DNA from: Variovorax sp. MHTC-1
Lineage (GTDB): Bacteria > Pseudomonadota > Gammaproteobacteria > Burkholderiales > Burkholderiaceae_C
NCBI RefSeq assembly: GCF_003984645.1
Contig: NZ_RWKI01000007.1
Location: 186,001 to 250,000, forward strand
Direction of reading: 5' to 3'
Length of the DNA: 64,000 nucleotides
Positions 19,332 to 30,148 of the stretch are shown here, piece after piece. Below the pieces are notes generated by a model that was given only the letters and a program-made list of their open reading frames with translations, was not told where the DNA came from and ran no database searches. A program made the position numbers and the translations under genes. How positions within the stretch are numbered: the stretch's first letter is position 1; the number at the start of each line of letters is the position of its first letter.

Positions 19332-21389
19332 TCAGGCCGGCTGCGCCTCGGTCATTCCCTGGTGGCGCAACAGCGCGTCGAGCTGCGGCTCGCGGCCCCG
19401 GAAGGCCTTGAAGGACTCCATCGCGCTGCGGCTGCCGCCGGCTTCGAGGATGGCCTGGCGGTACTTGCGGCCGGTCTCGATGCTCGGCTCGCCATTGGCG
19501 CCGGCGGTTTCCTCGAAGGCCGCGTAGGCGTCGGCACTCAGCACCTCGGCCCACTTGTAGCTGTAGTAGCCGGCCGCGTAACCGCCCGAGAAAATGTGGC
19601 TGAAGGTATTGGGCGTGCGGCTGAAGGGCGGCGAAGGCATCACCGCGACCTCGTCGCGCACCTTGCCGAGCAGCGCCATCACGTCGCCCGGCTGGGCATT
19701 GGCGGCGTCGTACTCGGTATGCAGCAGCATGTCGAACAGCGAGAACTCGATCTGGCGCAGCGTCTGCAGCCCGCTCTGGAAGTTCTTGGCCGCGGTCATC
19801 TTGTCGAACAGCGCGCGCGGCAGCGGCTCGCCGGTGTCGACGTGCGAGGTCATGTGCGCGAGCACATCCCACTCCCAGCAGAAGTTCTCCATGAACTGGC
19901 TCGGCAGTTCGACCGCATCCCATTCGACCCCGCTGATGCCCGAGACGTCACGCTCGTCGACCTGCGTGAGCATGTGATGCAGGCCGTGGCCGAATTCGTG
20001 GAACAGTGTCGTCACGTCGTCATGCGTGAGAAGCGGCGGCTTGCCGTCGACGCCTTCGGCGAAGTTGCAGACCAACTGCGCGACCGGGGTCTGCAGCGTG
20101 CCGGTGTCCGGCCTGCGCCAGCGGGCGCGCACATCGTCCATCCAGGCGCCGCCGCGCTTGGCGGCACGGGCGGCAGGGTCCAGATAGAACTGACCGACCT
20201 TCTGCCCCGCGCGTTCGATGCGGTAGAACTCGACGCTCGGATGCCACACCGGGGCGCTGTCGCGACGGATCGAGACTTCGAACAGCGTTTCGACGATCTT
20301 GAACAGGCCGGCCATGACCTTCGGCGCGGTGAAGTACTGCTTGACCTCCTGCTCGCTGAAGGCGTAGCGCGCTTCCTTGAGCTTCTCGCCGATGTAGCTC
20401 CAGTCCCACGGCTGCGGGTCGACGATGCCGAGCTGCTGGGCCGCGAATACGCGCAAGTCCGCCAGATCGCGCTCGCCGTACGGCTTGGCCTTGGCCGCGA
20501 GGTCGCGCAGAAACTTGACGACCTGTCCGGCCGACTCCGCCATCTTGGGCACGATAGAAAGCTCGCCGAAGTTGGGATAGCCCAGGAGCTTCGCCTCTTC
20601 CTGCCGCAGTGCGAGGATCTCGCGGATCAGCTCGGTATTGTCGAAGGCCGGGTCGCCGAATTCGCTGGCGCGCGTGACGTAGGCGCGATAAAGCTTCTCG
20701 CGCAGCGCGCTGCTCCTGGCGAACTGCATAACCGGCAGGTAGGAGGGCATCTTCAGCGTGAGCTTGTAGGCCTCCTTGCCCTCGGCTTCGGCCGCCGCGC
20801 GCGCCGCGCTGACGACATCTTCCGGCAGGCCCTCGAGCTCGCCGAGCGGGGCGTAGTACGCGAACGCATCGGTCGCGTCGAGCGCGTTCTCGCTGAACTT
20901 CTGGCTCAGCTCGGCCTGGCGCTCCTGGATTTCAGCAAAGCGTTTCTTCGCGTCGCCTTGCAGTTCGGCGCCGCCGAGCACGAAGTTGCGCACGGCGTAG
21001 AGGTGCGCCTGGCGCTGCTCTGGATTCAGCGTTGCCGGATCGATTGCCTTGTACTTGGCGTAGAGGCGCTCGTCGGAGCCCAGGCGCGTCCAGAAGGCGG
21101 TGACGCGCGGCATCGCTTCGTTGTAGGCGGCGCGCAGTTCCGGCGTGTCGGCGACCGCGTTGAGATGGCCCACGGCGCCCCAGGCGCGGCTGAAACGTTC
21201 CGAGGCGACGTCGAGTACCTTGGCGATCGCGCTCCAGTCGGCCGGGAACTCGGGCGTGGTCACCGTTTGCAGCGCGGCCTCAGCGTCGGCGAGCAGCACA
21301 TCGACGGCGGGCGCGACATGCTCCGGCCTGATCCGGTCGAACAGCGGGAGGTCGTTGAAGTCGAGGAGGGGGTTGTCGTTCATGGCCAT
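19332..21389 (-). CDS. prlC: Oligopeptidase A (M3 zinc metallopeptidase)
   Basis: 685 residues, the length of OpdA/PrlC. The zinc-binding motif HEFGH (TTLFHEFGHGLHHML) and the second ligand region SGVEWDAVELPSQFMENFCWE are present, as is the N-terminal NPLLDFNDLPLFDRIRPEHV. A cytoplasmic enzyme that degrades small peptides, including cleaved signal peptides. Start at 21389; a second in-frame ATG lies two codons later. The folD stop lies 5 bases upstream, so folD and prlC are co-transcribed. Confidence 0.96.
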   Translation of the reverse strand: MAMNDNPLLDFNDLPLFDRIRPEHVAPAVDVLLADAEAALQTVTTPEFPADWSAIAKVLDVASERFSRAWGAVGHLNAVADTPELRAAYNEAMPRVTAFWTRLGSDERLYAKYKAIDPATLNPEQRQAHLYAVRNFVLGGAELQGDAKKRFAEIQERQAELSQKFSENALDATDAFAYYAPLGELEGLPEDVVSAARAAAEAEGKEAYKLTLKMPSYLPVMQFARSSALREKLYRAYVTRASEFGDPAFDNTELIREILALRQEEAKLLGYPNFGELSIVPKMAESAGQVVKFLRDLAAKAKPYGERDLADLRVFAAQQLGIVDPQPWDWSYIGEKLKEARYAFSEQEVKQYFTAPKVMAGLFKIVETLFEVSIRRDSAPVWHPSVEFYRIERAGQKVGQFYLDPAARAAKRGGAWMDDVRARWRRPDTGTLQTPVAQLVCNFAEGVDGKPPLLTHDDVTTLFHEFGHGLHHMLTQVDERDVSGISGVEWDAVELPSQFMENFCWEWDVLAHMTSHVDTGEPLPRALFDKMTAAKNFQSGLQTLRQIEFSLFDMLLHTEYDAANAQPGDVMALLGKVRDEVAVMPSPPFSRTPNTFSHIFSGGYAAGYYSYKWAEVLSADAYAAFEETAGANGEPSIETGRKYRQAILEAGGSRSAMESFKAFRGREPQLDALLRHQGMTEAQPA

Positions 21390-21394
21390 GGTGA

Positions 21395-22246
21395 TCAGTT
21401 GGCGGCGCGCTCGGCCGCTTCAAGGGTGTTGGCGAGCAGCATGGCGCGGGTCATCGGGCCCACACCACCGGGTACGGGAGTGATCCAGCCGGCCACTTCT
21501 TTCACGCTTTCAAAGTCCACGTCGCCTGCGAGCTTGCCGTCGTCCCGGCGGTTCATGCCGACGTCGATGACCACGGCACCCCGTTTCACCATGTCCGCCG
21601 TCAGGATGTTGCGCTTGCCGACCGCGGCGACGACCACATCGGCCTGGCGCGTGAGGGCTGCGAGATCCTGCGTCGCGCTGTGGCAGATGGTGACGGTGGC
21701 GTTCTTCGCCAGCAGCATCATGGCCATCGGCTTGCCGACGATGTTGCTGCGGCCGATCACCACTGCGTGCCTGCCGCGCAGTTCATAGCCGATCGATTCG
21801 AGCATCTTCATGCATCCGTGGGGCGTGCACGGCCAGAAACCCGGCTGACCCACCATCAGCGCACCCGCGCTTGCGACGTGGAATCCGTCCACGTCCTTGG
21901 CGGGCGAAATGGCCTCGATGACCCGGTGGCTGTCCATGTGCCGCGGCAGCGGCAGCTGAACCAAGATGCCATGCACCTTGGGATCGTCGTTGAGCGCGCG
22001 GATGCGCGCCAGCAGCTCTGCCTCGGTCATCGAAGCGGGGTAGCGTTCGAGGTTCGCCGCGAGGCCGGTTTCGCTGCTGTCGTTGACCTTGTGCTTGACG
22101 TAGACCTGGCTCGCGGGATCGTCGCCGACCAGGACGATGGCGAGCGTGGGCTCTATGCCGCGCGCTTTCAGTGCCGCGATGTGGCCTGACACGTCGCCGC
22201 GGATTTTTCGGGAGAGGGCGTTGCCGTCGATCAATTGGGCTGTCAT
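21395..22246 (-). CDS. folD: Methylenetetrahydrofolate dehydrogenase/cyclohydrolase FolD
   Basis: 283 residues. Motifs [19 protein letters not shown] with the catalytic lysine, [24 protein letters not shown], the NADP-binding [18 protein letters not shown] and [18 protein letters not shown] are all FolD signatures. Bifunctional folate one-carbon enzyme converting 5,10-methylene- to 10-formyl-THF. Start at [12 protein letters not shown] (22246); upstream frame overlaps the response regulator and is rejected. A terminator lies in the gap from the upstream two-component system. Confidence 0.97.
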   Translation of the reverse strand: MTAQLIDGNALSRKIRGDVSGHIAALKARGIEPTLAIVLVGDDPASQVYVKHKVNDSSETGLAANLERYPASMTEAELLARIRALNDDPKVHGILVQLPLPRHMDSHRVIEAISPAKDVDGFHVASAGALMVGQPGFWPCTPHGCMKMLESIGYELRGRHAVVIGRSNIVGKPMAMMLLAKNATVTICHSATQDLAALTRQADVVVAAVGKRNILTADMVKRGAVVIDVGMNRRDDGKLAGDVDFESVKEVAGWITPVPGGVGPMTRAMLLANTLEAAERAAN

Positions 22247-22266
22247 CGGATTTGGATTTTCCAAGT

Positions 22267-22322
22267 AAAAACGCCCGCTTGCGCAGGCGTCGAAGATCGG
22301 TATGGCTATCGGGACGATAGCC
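22267..22322 (-). terminator. Tandem hairpins terminating the two-component operon
   Basis: On the minus strand, immediately after the response-regulator stop, a perfect 8-bp hairpin (22304-22311 with 22315-22322, 3-base loop) is followed by a second stem ACGCCTG-CGCAAG-CGGGCGT running into TTTTTA (22267-22290). The second has the form of a Rho-independent terminator and separates the two-component genes from folD. Confidence 0.7.
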
Positions 22323-22323
22323 G

Positions 22324-22956
22324 CTAGGCTGCCTTGCCGGGCGCCGCCTGTCCCAAGGCGATCTTGAGCAGGTCGGCCACGGTGTTCGCGTTGAGCTTTT
22401 CCATGATGTTGGCGCGATGCGCTTCCACCGTCTTGATGCTGATGCCGAGGTCGTCGGCGATCTGCTTGTTGAGCCGGCCGGCGACGATGCGCTCGAGCAC
22501 CTGCGCCTCGCGGCCGGTCAGCTTGGACAGCAGCGCATCGCGGCTGGCCGACTGCTGGTGCTGCGCGAAGGCGCCGCGTGCGTGTTCGAGCATGCGTTCG
22601 ACCAGCGCCACCAGCGCCTCGTCGTTGAAGGGCTTCTGGATGAAATCCATCGCGCCCTTCTTCATGCTGTCGACCGCCATCGGCACGTCGCCGTGGCCCG
22701 TGATGACGACGATCGGCAGCGGCGAACGGCGCTCGATCAGGCGGTCTTGAAGTTCGATGCCCGACATGCCGCCCATGCGGATGTCGACGATCAGGCAGGC
22801 AACCTCGCGCGGGTCGTAGCGGGACAAGAAGGACTCGGCCGAATCGAAGCAGCGAACGCGGTAGTCCTTGCCTTCGAGCAGCCATTGCAACGAATCGCGG
22901 ACCGCTTCGTCGTCATCGACGACATAGACCGTGCCCTTCTTGGGAATCAAACTCAT
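22324..22956 (-). CDS. FixJ-family response regulator
   Basis: 210 residues. The receiver domain (1-120) has acidic pocket [12 protein letters not shown], phospho-acceptor Asp in [20 protein letters not shown] and the switch lysine in FIQKPF. The C-terminal LuxR/GerE HTH (about 140-200) reads [43 protein letters not shown]. The NarL/FixJ architecture indicates a phosphorylation-activated transcription factor. The start overlaps the kinase stop by four bases (ATGA), so kinase and regulator are co-translated. Confidence 0.93.
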   Translation of the reverse strand: MSLIPKKGTVYVVDDDEAVRDSLQWLLEGKDYRVRCFDSAESFLSRYDPREVACLIVDIRMGGMSGIELQDRLIERRSPLPIVVITGHGDVPMAVDSMKKGAMDFIQKPFNDEALVALVERMLEHARGAFAQHQQSASRDALLSKLTGREAQVLERIVAGRLNKQIADDLGISIKTVEAHRANIMEKLNANTVADLLKIALGQAAPGKAA

Positions 22957-25496
22957 GCGGGTACCTTCGCCTCGTTGCTTGCTACGGAATCAATAGCGTC
23001 CAACACCGGAATCCAGAAGGAAAAACGGCATCCGACCACGTCCGGGCCATTGTAGATGTTCTCTGCCTTCATCCGGCCGCGATGCGACTCGACGATGGTG
23101 CGGCAGAGGTTGAGCCCGATGCCCATGCCTTCTGGCTTGGTGGAGAAGAAGGCTTCGTAGAGCCGATCCATCACCTCCGGCGCGAGGCCCATGCCGGTGT
23201 CCTGCACCGAGAATTCGACCGCGTTCTGGCCGTCGATGACCTTGGGCAGCACGCGCAGTTCGACGCTGCGGCGCGCCAGCGGCCGGTCGGCCAGGTCGAT
23301 CGATTCGGCCGCGTTCTTCAGCAGGTTGACCATCACCTGCTCGATCAGGATCGGGTCGACCCGCACCACCGGAAGCCGCGCTGCCACGTAGTGGTTGAGG
23401 CGCACGTTGCGGCGCCGCAGCTCGATGCCGGCGAGCTCGACTGCTTCGCTCACCATGGTCGAGACCTCGGCCGGCGTCCGGTTCGGCTCGCTGCGCTTCA
23501 CGAACGAGCGGATGCGCTGGATGATCTGGCCCGCGCGCTGCGCCTGCTTGGAGGTCTTGTCGAGCGCCGCGAGCAGCGCTTCGGAATCGATCTGCTGCCC
23601 GCGGATGCGCGACATCATGCCGTTGCAGTAGTTGGTGATGGCGGTCAGCGGCTGGTTGAGTTCGTGCGCGACGCTGGACGCCATCTCGCCCATGGTGATC
23701 AGCCGGCTGGCGGCCTGCGCGCGGTCGGCCTGCGCAGCCGACAGGTCTTCGGCATCGCGCCGCGGCGTGATGTCGGTGGCGATCACGAGTTGCGCCAGCC
23801 GCCCGTCGACCCAGGTCAGGTAGCGCGAACGCACCTCGAGCCACTTGCCGAGCTCGGGCACGAAGATCTCGTTGTTGGCCGGCTGCGCGGCGGTCAGCTG
23901 GTCGATCGGCAGGCCGGCGAAGGGGTCGACGTCGTCGAGCGCGTCGTCGTGCGCATGCGAGGCCGGCACGCCGGCCTGCGCCACCATGCCCAGGTGCCCG
24001 ACGGTGTCGGAGCCGAACCAGAGCCGGTACAGCTTGTTGGCGAACAGCAGTTCCTCGCTGCCGAGGGGCGCCACCGACACCGAGGCGTCCAGCGCCTCGA
24101 GCACCGTGGTGAAGCGCTCGTAGGACGCCGACAGTTGCTCGCGGATGCGGGTGGGCTCGGTGATGTCGGTCATCGAGGTCATCCAGCCGGTCTGGTGGCC
24201 GCGCGCATCGATCAATGGCGACACGTAGAGACGGGCGTTGAACACGCTGCCGTTCTTGCGCTTGACGCGCACCTGGAAGCCGCCGGGCAGCGCGCGGCCG
24301 TGCAGCTCTTCCTCGAGACGCTCGTTCATGATCTCGCGGTCGGATTCCAGCCAGTAGGGGAAGGGCGGGGTCTGGCCCACGAGCTCGCTCTCGTCCCAGC
24401 CCGTCATCGCGCAGAAGGCCGCGTTGACGTAGGTGATGCGGCCCTCGAGGTCGAGCACGCGCATGCCGGTCAGCATGGAGTTCTCCATCGCGCGCCGGAA
24501 GTTGGTTTCGGCCACGAGGGCCTGCTGGGCCTGGAGGCGCCGGCGCGTGTGGCGCCAGGTGCCGATCAGCATCCAGCTCGTGAGCACGCTGAGCGCGCCT
24601 ACCAGCCAGAACAGGCCATTGCCGACCACGCCTTGCGAAGTGCGGTAGGCCTGCGCGCGCAGCACCAGCGCGTTGCCCACCGGCGAAACCGGGACTTCGT
24701 ATTCGTTGGTCTGTTCGGACCAGGGCAGAAGGCGGGTTTCGGCCTCGCGCGGGCTCGCGACCGTGTTGCCGGCGATCAGGCCGCCCTTGGCATCCAGCAG
24801 CGACACCGCGTAGCGCGCCGACACCTCGGAGGGCATGCCGTAGCGCAGCAGCCCGTCGATCGAGAACTCGCCCAGCACCATGCCCGCGAACAGGCCCTGG
24901 TCGAAGAAGGGAATGTGCAACTGAAGCATGGACGGCGGATCGCTGCCGGCCACCGGTTGCGAGAACACCGGCTGGCGCAGCTCGCGCGCCAGTGCGTAGT
25001 TGCTCTCGATGTCGCCCGGCCGCAGGACGTCGCCTACCGCATGCTGCTGCGCCGGATGGACGCTGGGCGCCGCGTAGCCTGCCTTGAAACGGCGCCGGTC
25101 GTCGATCCAGCTGATCGCCTGCAGCTCGGGAAACTGGCTGACCAGCGATTCTGCGCGGCTCGCGAACTCGGTGGCATCGATCTCGCGGTTGGAGGCATCG
25201 CGCGCCAGGCGCATCAGTTGCTCCTGCCGCTCCAGAAGCCGAAGGCGCACGCGCTGCTGCGCGTACTCCACATCGCGCCTGACCGACTCCTGCTCGCGCT
25301 CCAACTCTTCCGCGCGCAGGTACCAGAAGGCCGCGACGATGGCTGCAAGAAAGAGCAGCACCGCCGCCAGCGGCGCCAGCATCGCGACCGCATCCTGCAG
25401 CACCGGCGTCTGCCGGCGCCACCAGCGCCGCCACCAGGACAGCGGCGACGCATTGACAGCGCTGCGCGCGACCGCGATCGGAGAGGAAAAGGGCAT
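22953..25496 (-). CDS. Membrane PAS-domain sensor histidine kinase
   Basis: 847 residues. TM1 about 33-58, a periplasmic sensing region of about 230 residues, TM2 about 287-308, then PAS1 (NAAFCAMTGWDESELVGQ...), PAS2, the dimerisation/phosphoacceptor domain with His611 in SSVAHELNQPLTAITNYCNG, and an HATPase domain with NLLKNAAES, DTGMGLAPE and GMGIGLNLC. The H-box resembles the FixL/DctB class, matching its FixJ-type partner. The periplasmic part between two helices resembles double-Cache-type sensors in length; the ligand is unknown. It is divergent from the pyruvate dehydrogenase operon, suggesting control of, or by, pyruvate metabolism (inference). Confidence 0.9.
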   Translation of the reverse strand: MPFSSPIAVARSAVNASPLSWWRRWWRRQTPVLQDAVAMLAPLAAVLLFLAAIVAAFWYLRAEELEREQESVRRDVEYAQQRVRLRLLERQEQLMRLARDASNREIDATEFASRAESLVSQFPELQAISWIDDRRRFKAGYAAPSVHPAQQHAVGDVLRPGDIESNYALARELRQPVFSQPVAGSDPPSMLQLHIPFFDQGLFAGMVLGEFSIDGLLRYGMPSEVSARYAVSLLDAKGGLIAGNTVASPREAETRLLPWSEQTNEYEVPVSPVGNALVLRAQAYRTSQGVVGNGLFWLVGALSVLTSWMLIGTWRHTRRRLQAQQALVAETNFRRAMENSMLTGMRVLDLEGRITYVNAAFCAMTGWDESELVGQTPPFPYWLESDREIMNERLEEELHGRALPGGFQVRVKRKNGSVFNARLYVSPLIDARGHQTGWMTSMTDITEPTRIREQLSASYERFTTVLEALDASVSVAPLGSEELLFANKLYRLWFGSDTVGHLGMVAQAGVPASHAHDDALDDVDPFAGLPIDQLTAAQPANNEIFVPELGKWLEVRSRYLTWVDGRLAQLVIATDITPRRDAEDLSAAQADRAQAASRLITMGEMASSVAHELNQPLTAITNYCNGMMSRIRGQQIDSEALLAALDKTSKQAQRAGQIIQRIRSFVKRSEPNRTPAEVSTMVSEAVELAGIELRRRNVRLNHYVAARLPVVRVDPILIEQVMVNLLKNAAESIDLADRPLARRSVELRVLPKVIDGQNAVEFSVQDTGMGLAPEVMDRLYEAFFSTKPEGMGIGLNLCRTIVESHRGRMKAENIYNGPDVVGCRFSFWIPVLDAIDSVASNEAKVPA

Positions 25497-25587
25497 CGCG
25501 CGAGTTTAGGGGAAGGGCCTGCCGCGGGAGCGGCAGGCGTGCAGTGCCATGGCTGCGAACGAGGCCGTGTGCTTCATTTCTCCATTG

Positions 25588-25608
25588 ATGAAATTCAATG
25601 AATTTCAT
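25588..25608. promoter_or_regulatory. Perfect palindrome in the kinase-aceE divergent gap
   Basis: ATGAAATTC at 25588-25596, spacer AAT, and its exact complement GAATTTCAT at 25600-25608. A further GAAATTC half-site occurs at 25634-25640. The 25497-25722 gap is AT-rich compared with its surroundings and contains no gene. The symmetry and location fit an operator for aceE and/or the kinase gene. Confidence 0.55.
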
Positions 25609-25722
25609 AATAAGAAAACGTTGCGCACTATTTGAAATTCGGATATTTCTGTGAGAAACTCCCGCGCGCTGCCGGATACGGCACTAAATTACCCAGCCAC
25701 ACCCTTCAAAAAGGAGACAAGC

Positions 25723-28449
25723 ATGTCGGCAATTCCCGAGAACCGGTTCGGTTCGGCCGCGAACGACACGGACGCCCAAGAAACCCGCGAGTGGATGGAC
25801 GCCCTGTCCGCTGTCATCCAAAGCGAAGGGCCCGATCGCGCGCACTTTCTGCTCGAGCAACTGCTCGAACACGCACGCCAGAACAGCATCGACAAGCCGT
25901 TCTCGGCCAATACCGCCTACGTCAACACCATCGAGACGGACCAGGAGGAGCGCTGCACCGGCAATCTGGAGATCGAAGAGCGCCTGCGCGCCTACATGCG
26001 CTGGAACGCGATGGCGATGGTCGTGAAGGCCAACCGCCACCATCCTCCTGAAGGGGGTGACCTGGGCGGCCACATCGGCTCCTTCGCCTCGCTGGCCAAC
26101 ATGTTCGGCGCCGGCTTCAACCACTTCTGGCATGCGGAGAGCGAGAACCACGGCGGCGACTGCCTCTACATCCAGGGGCACGTCTCGCCCGGCATCTATG
26201 CCCGCGCCTATCTCGAAGGCCGCCTGAGCGAAGAGCAGTTGCTCAACTTCCGCCAGGAGGTCGACGGCAAGGGCCTGTCGAGCTATCCGCATCCGAAACT
26301 GATGCCCGAGTTCTGGCAGTTCCCGACCGTCTCGATGGGCCTGGGCCCGCTGATGGCGATCTACCAGGCGCGCTTCCTCAAGTATCTGCATGCCCGCGGC
26401 ATCGCCAACACCGAGAACCGCAAGGTCTGGGTGTTCTGCGGCGACGGCGAAATGGACGAGGTCGAATCGCTGGGCGCCATCAGCCTGGCGGCGCGCGAGC
26501 GGCTCGACAATTTGATCTTCGTCATCAACTGCAACCTGCAGCGCCTGGACGGTCCGGTGCGCGGCAACGGCAAGATCATCCAGGAGCTCGAAGGCGAATT
26601 CCGCGGCTCGGGCTGGAACGTGATCAAGCTGATCTGGGGCAGCAGTTGGGACCCGCTGCTCGCGCGCGACAAGGACGGCGTGCTGCGCAAGATCATGATG
26701 GAGACGAACGACGGCGACTACCAGTCGTTCAAGGCCAACGACGGCGCCTACGTTCGCAAGCACTTCTTCGGTCGCGATCCGCGCGCGCTGGAGATGGTCG
26801 CCAAGATGACCGACGACGAGATCTGGAACCTGCGCCGCGGCGGCCATGACTCGCAGAAGGTGTATGCGGCCTTCGCCGCGGCGGTCAAGCACACGGGCCA
26901 GCCTACGGTGCTGCTGGTCAAGACCGTCAAGGGCTTCGGCATGGGCAAGGTCGGCGAGGGCAGGAACACGGTGCACCAGACCAAGAAGCTCGGCGACGAG
27001 GACATCAAGGCCTTCCGCGATCGCTTCAACATCCCGATCCCCGACAGCCAGATCGCCGACCTGCCGTTCTACAAGCCGGCAGACGACACGCCGGAGATGA
27101 AGTACCTGCACGAGCGCCGCAAGGCACTCGGCGGCTACCTTCCCGCTCGCCGCACCAAGGCCGATGAGAGCTTCACCGTGCCGACGCTGGACACCTTCAA
27201 GGCCGTGATGGAGCCTACGGCCGAGGGCCGCGAGATCTCGACCACGCAGGCCTACGTGCGCTTCCTTACGCAGCTGCTGCGCGACAAGGCGCTGGGCCCG
27301 CGCGTGGTGCCGATCCTGGTCGACGAAGCGCGCACCTTCGGCATGGAAGGCCTGTTCCGCCAGATCGGCATCTACAACCCCGATGGCCAGCAGTACACCC
27401 CGGTCGACAAGGACCAGGTCATGTACTACAAGGAGGACAAGAGCGGCCAGATCCTGCAGGAAGGCATCAACGAGGCCGGCGGCATGTCGAGCTGGATCGC
27501 CGCAGCCACCTCGTACAGCACCAACAACCGCATCATGGTGCCGTTCTACGTCTACTACTCGATGTTCGGCTTCCAGCGCATCGGCGACCTGGCCTGGGCA
27601 GCGGGCGACATGCAGGCGCGCGGCTTCCTGCTGGGCGGCACCTCGGGGCGCACCACGCTCAACGGCGAGGGCTTGCAGCACGAAGACGGTCACAGCCACA
27701 TCCTCGCGAACACCATCCCGAACTGCGTGAGCTACGACCCGACCTTCGCGCACGAGGTCGGCGTGATCCTGCACCACGGCCTGAAGCGCATGGTGGAGAA
27801 GCAGGACAACGTCTACTACTACCTGACGCTCTTGAACGAGAACTACCCGATGCCCGGCCTGCAGCCCGGCACGGAAGAGCAAATCATCAAGGGCATGTAC
27901 CTCTGCAAGCAGGCCCCGGTGGTCAAGGCTGCGAAGGGCAAGGAGGCGCCGACGGTGCAACTGCTGGGCAGCGGCACGATCCTGCGCGAGAGCATCGCGG
28001 CGCAGGAACTGCTCGAGAAGGACTGGGGCGTCAGTGCCTCCGTGTGGAGCTGCCCGAGCTTCAACGAGCTCACGCGCGACGGCCAGGAGGTCGACCGCTG
28101 GAACCTGCTGCATCCGACCGACGAGCCACGCCTGTGCTTCGTCGCCGAGCAGCTTTCGGCGAGCACCGGCCCGGTCGTGGCGTCGACGGACTACATGAAG
28201 GCCTACGCCGAGCAGATCCGGCCTTTCATTCCGAAGGGCCGCACCTACAGGGTGCTGGGTACCGACGGCTTCGGGCGCAGCGACTTCCGCAACAAGCTGC
28301 GCGAGCACTTCGAAGTCAACCGCCACTACATCGTGGTGGCGGCGCTCAAGGCGCTGGCCGACGAGGGCACGGTGCCGGCGGCCAAGGCGGCCGAGGCGAT
28401 CAAGAAGTACGGCATCAACGCTGAAAAGATCAACCCGCTCTACGCGTAA
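25723..28449 (+). CDS. aceE: Pyruvate dehydrogenase E1 component, homodimeric type
   Basis: 908 residues, the size of single-chain AceE. The thiamine diphosphate motif begins at [17 protein letters not shown] and ends [19 protein letters not shown]; other AceE signatures are [39 protein letters not shown] and [13 protein letters not shown]. It decarboxylates pyruvate and reductively acetylates the lipoyl groups of E2. AAGGAG lies well placed before the ATG at 25723; an upstream ATG at 25651 is rejected. First gene of aceE-aceF-BPH-lpd. Confidence 0.98.
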   Translation: MSAIPENRFGSAANDTDAQETREWMDALSAVIQSEGPDRAHFLLEQLLEHARQNSIDKPFSANTAYVNTIETDQEERCTGNLEIEERLRAYMRWNAMAMVVKANRHHPPEGGDLGGHIGSFASLANMFGAGFNHFWHAESENHGGDCLYIQGHVSPGIYARAYLEGRLSEEQLLNFRQEVDGKGLSSYPHPKLMPEFWQFPTVSMGLGPLMAIYQARFLKYLHARGIANTENRKVWVFCGDGEMDEVESLGAISLAARERLDNLIFVINCNLQRLDGPVRGNGKIIQELEGEFRGSGWNVIKLIWGSSWDPLLARDKDGVLRKIMMETNDGDYQSFKANDGAYVRKHFFGRDPRALEMVAKMTDDEIWNLRRGGHDSQKVYAAFAAAVKHTGQPTVLLVKTVKGFGMGKVGEGRNTVHQTKKLGDEDIKAFRDRFNIPIPDSQIADLPFYKPADDTPEMKYLHERRKALGGYLPARRTKADESFTVPTLDTFKAVMEPTAEGREISTTQAYVRFLTQLLRDKALGPRVVPILVDEARTFGMEGLFRQIGIYNPDGQQYTPVDKDQVMYYKEDKSGQILQEGINEAGGMSSWIAAATSYSTNNRIMVPFYVYYSMFGFQRIGDLAWAAGDMQARGFLLGGTSGRTTLNGEGLQHEDGHSHILANTIPNCVSYDPTFAHEVGVILHHGLKRMVEKQDNVYYYLTLLNENYPMPGLQPGTEEQIIKGMYLCKQAPVVKAAKGKEAPTVQLLGSGTILRESIAAQELLEKDWGVSASVWSCPSFNELTRDGQEVDRWNLLHPTDEPRLCFVAEQLSASTGPVVASTDYMKAYAEQIRPFIPKGRTYRVLGTDGFGRSDFRNKLREHFEVNRHYIVVAALKALADEGTVPAAKAAEAIKKYGINAEKINPLYA

Positions 28450-28495
28450 ACAACAACCAACAATCAACTGCGCCTCTAGGGCGGGAGACACTTTT

Positions 28496-30148
28496 ATGGC
28501 AACAGTGGAAGTCAAGGTGCCGGACATCGGCGATTTCGATGAAGTCGCAGTGATCGAAGTGCTGGTGAAGGTGGGCGATTCGGTAGCCGCCGAGCAGTCG
28601 CTCATCACGGTGGAGTCGGACAAGGCTTCGATGGAAATTCCATCGAGCCAGGCCGGCGTCGTGAAGGAACTCAAGGTCCAGGTCGGCAGCAAGGTCAAGG
28701 AAGGCTCGGTCGTGCTGGTGCTCGAAGGCGAGGGCGCAGCTGCGGCACCTGCTGCATCCACGCCTCCTCCGGCCGCGGCGCCGGCGCCTGCAGCGTCTGC
28801 ACCGGCGCCGGCTGCGGCTGCGCCGGCTGCGGCCACGGGCCCGATCGAGGTCAAGGTGCCGGACATCGGCGACTTCAAGGACGTCGCCGTGATAGAGGTG
28901 CTGGTGAAGCCCGGCGACACCGTCAAGGAAGAGCAATCGCTGATCACGGTCGAGTCGGACAAGGCGTCGATGGAGATTCCATCTTCTGCAGCCGGCGTGC
29001 TCAAGGAACTCAAGGTCAAGGTCGGCGACACCGTCAACATCGGCGACCTGATCGCGATCGTCGAAGGTTCGGGCGGAGGCGCTGCCGCTGCTTCGGCGCA
29101 GGCTGCTGCGGCGCCCGCATCCGCGAGCGCATCGGCACCTGCGCCCGCCGCCCCGGCACCATCCGCTGCGCCGGCCGCCGCGCCGCCCGCGCACGATCCG
29201 ACGGTCGCCCCCAGCGGCAAGCTGCCGCATGCATCGCCCTCGGTACGCAAGTTCGCGCGCGAGCTCGGCGTGCCGCTCGAAGAGGTCAAGGGCAGCGGCC
29301 CCAAGGGCCGCGTCACGCAGGAAGACATCCAGAACTTCACCCGCGCGGTGATGAGCGGCGCGGCCGGCACCAAGGCCGCGGCGGTCAAGGCGCCCGCGGG
29401 CGGCGGCGGCGAAGCCCTCGGCCTGCTGCCGTGGCCCAAGGTCGACTTCACCAAGTTCGGCACCGTCGAGCGCAAGGACCTGTCGCGCATCAAGAAGATC
29501 AGCGGCGCCAACCTGCACCGCAACTGGGTGATGATTCCGCACGTCACCAACAACGACGAAGCCGACATCACCGAGCTCGAAGCCTTCCGCGTTTCGACCA
29601 ACAAGGAGAACGAGAAGTCCGGCGTCAAGGTGACGATGCTGGCTTTCGTGATCAAGGCGGTGGTCTCGGCGCTGAAGAAATACCCCGAGTTCAACACCAG
29701 CCTGGACGGCGACACGCTCGTCTACAAGCAGTACTACAACATCGGCTTCGCGGCCGATACGCCCAACGGGCTCGTGGTGCCGGTGCTCAAGGATGCCGAC
29801 AAGAAGGGCGTGCTCCAGATCAGCCAGGAGATGGGCGAGCTCGCGAAGAAGGCGCGCGACGGCAAGCTCGGCTCGGCCGACATGCAGGGCGGCTGCTTCT
29901 CGATCAGCTCGCTCGGCGGCATCGGCGGAACGCACTTCACGCCGATCATCAACGCGCCCGAAGTCGCGATCCTCGGCCTGTCCAAGAGTGCGACCAAGCC
30001 GGTGTGGGACGGCAAGGCCTTCCAGCCGCGCCTGATCCTGCCCTTGTCGCTGTCCTACGACCATCGCGTCATCGATGGCGCCTCGGCCGCGCGATTCAAT
30101 GCGTACCTGGGCCAGGTCCTCGCCGACTTCCGCCGCGTTCTCCTATGA
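28496..30148 (+). CDS. aceF: Pyruvate dehydrogenase E2 (dihydrolipoamide acetyltransferase), two lipoyl domains
   Basis: 550 residues. Two lipoyl domains (about 1-75 and 118-190) with lipoylated Lys43 and Lys156, each in [10 protein letters not shown]. Ala/Pro-rich linkers join them to a peripheral-subunit-binding domain ([34 protein letters not shown] split across about 243-285) and a C-terminal acetyltransferase domain ending with the catalytic [15 protein letters not shown]. The E. coli enzyme has three lipoyl domains; here the third sits on E3. The stop overlaps the next ATG (ATGA). Confidence 0.98.
   Translation: MATVEVKVPDIGDFDEVAVIEVLVKVGDSVAAEQSLITVESDKASMEIPSSQAGVVKELKVQVGSKVKEGSVVLVLEGEGAAAAPAASTPPPAAAPAPAASAPAPAAAAPAAATGPIEVKVPDIGDFKDVAVIEVLVKPGDTVKEEQSLITVESDKASMEIPSSAAGVLKELKVKVGDTVNIGDLIAIVEGSGGGAAAASAQAAAAPASASASAPAPAAPAPSAAPAAAPPAHDPTVAPSGKLPHASPSVRKFARELGVPLEEVKGSGPKGRVTQEDIQNFTRAVMSGAAGTKAAAVKAPAGGGGEALGLLPWPKVDFTKFGTVERKDLSRIKKISGANLHRNWVMIPHVTNNDEADITELEAFRVSTNKENEKSGVKVTMLAFVIKAVVSALKKYPEFNTSLDGDTLVYKQYYNIGFAADTPNGLVVPVLKDADKKGVLQISQEMGELAKKARDGKLGSADMQGGCFSISSLGGIGGTHFTPIINAPEVAILGLSKSATKPVWDGKAFQPRLILPLSLSYDHRVIDGASAARFNAYLGQVLADFRRVLL
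28604..28641 (+). repeat. 38-base exact repeat shared by aceF and lpd lipoyl domains
   Basis: The bases around the lipoyl-lysine codon of aceF domain 1 are identical to 30840-30877 in lpd. The surrounding lipoyl-domain DNA is also highly similar, indicating recent duplication or gene conversion between the two genes. Confidence 0.85.

Noticed and set aside
25684-29715. A 1343-codon open frame antisense to aceE-aceF
   Set aside because: High GC and strong third-position bias remove stops from the antisense frame; the translation is low-complexity and His/Arg/Ala-rich with no domain, while the plus strand encodes clear enzymes.
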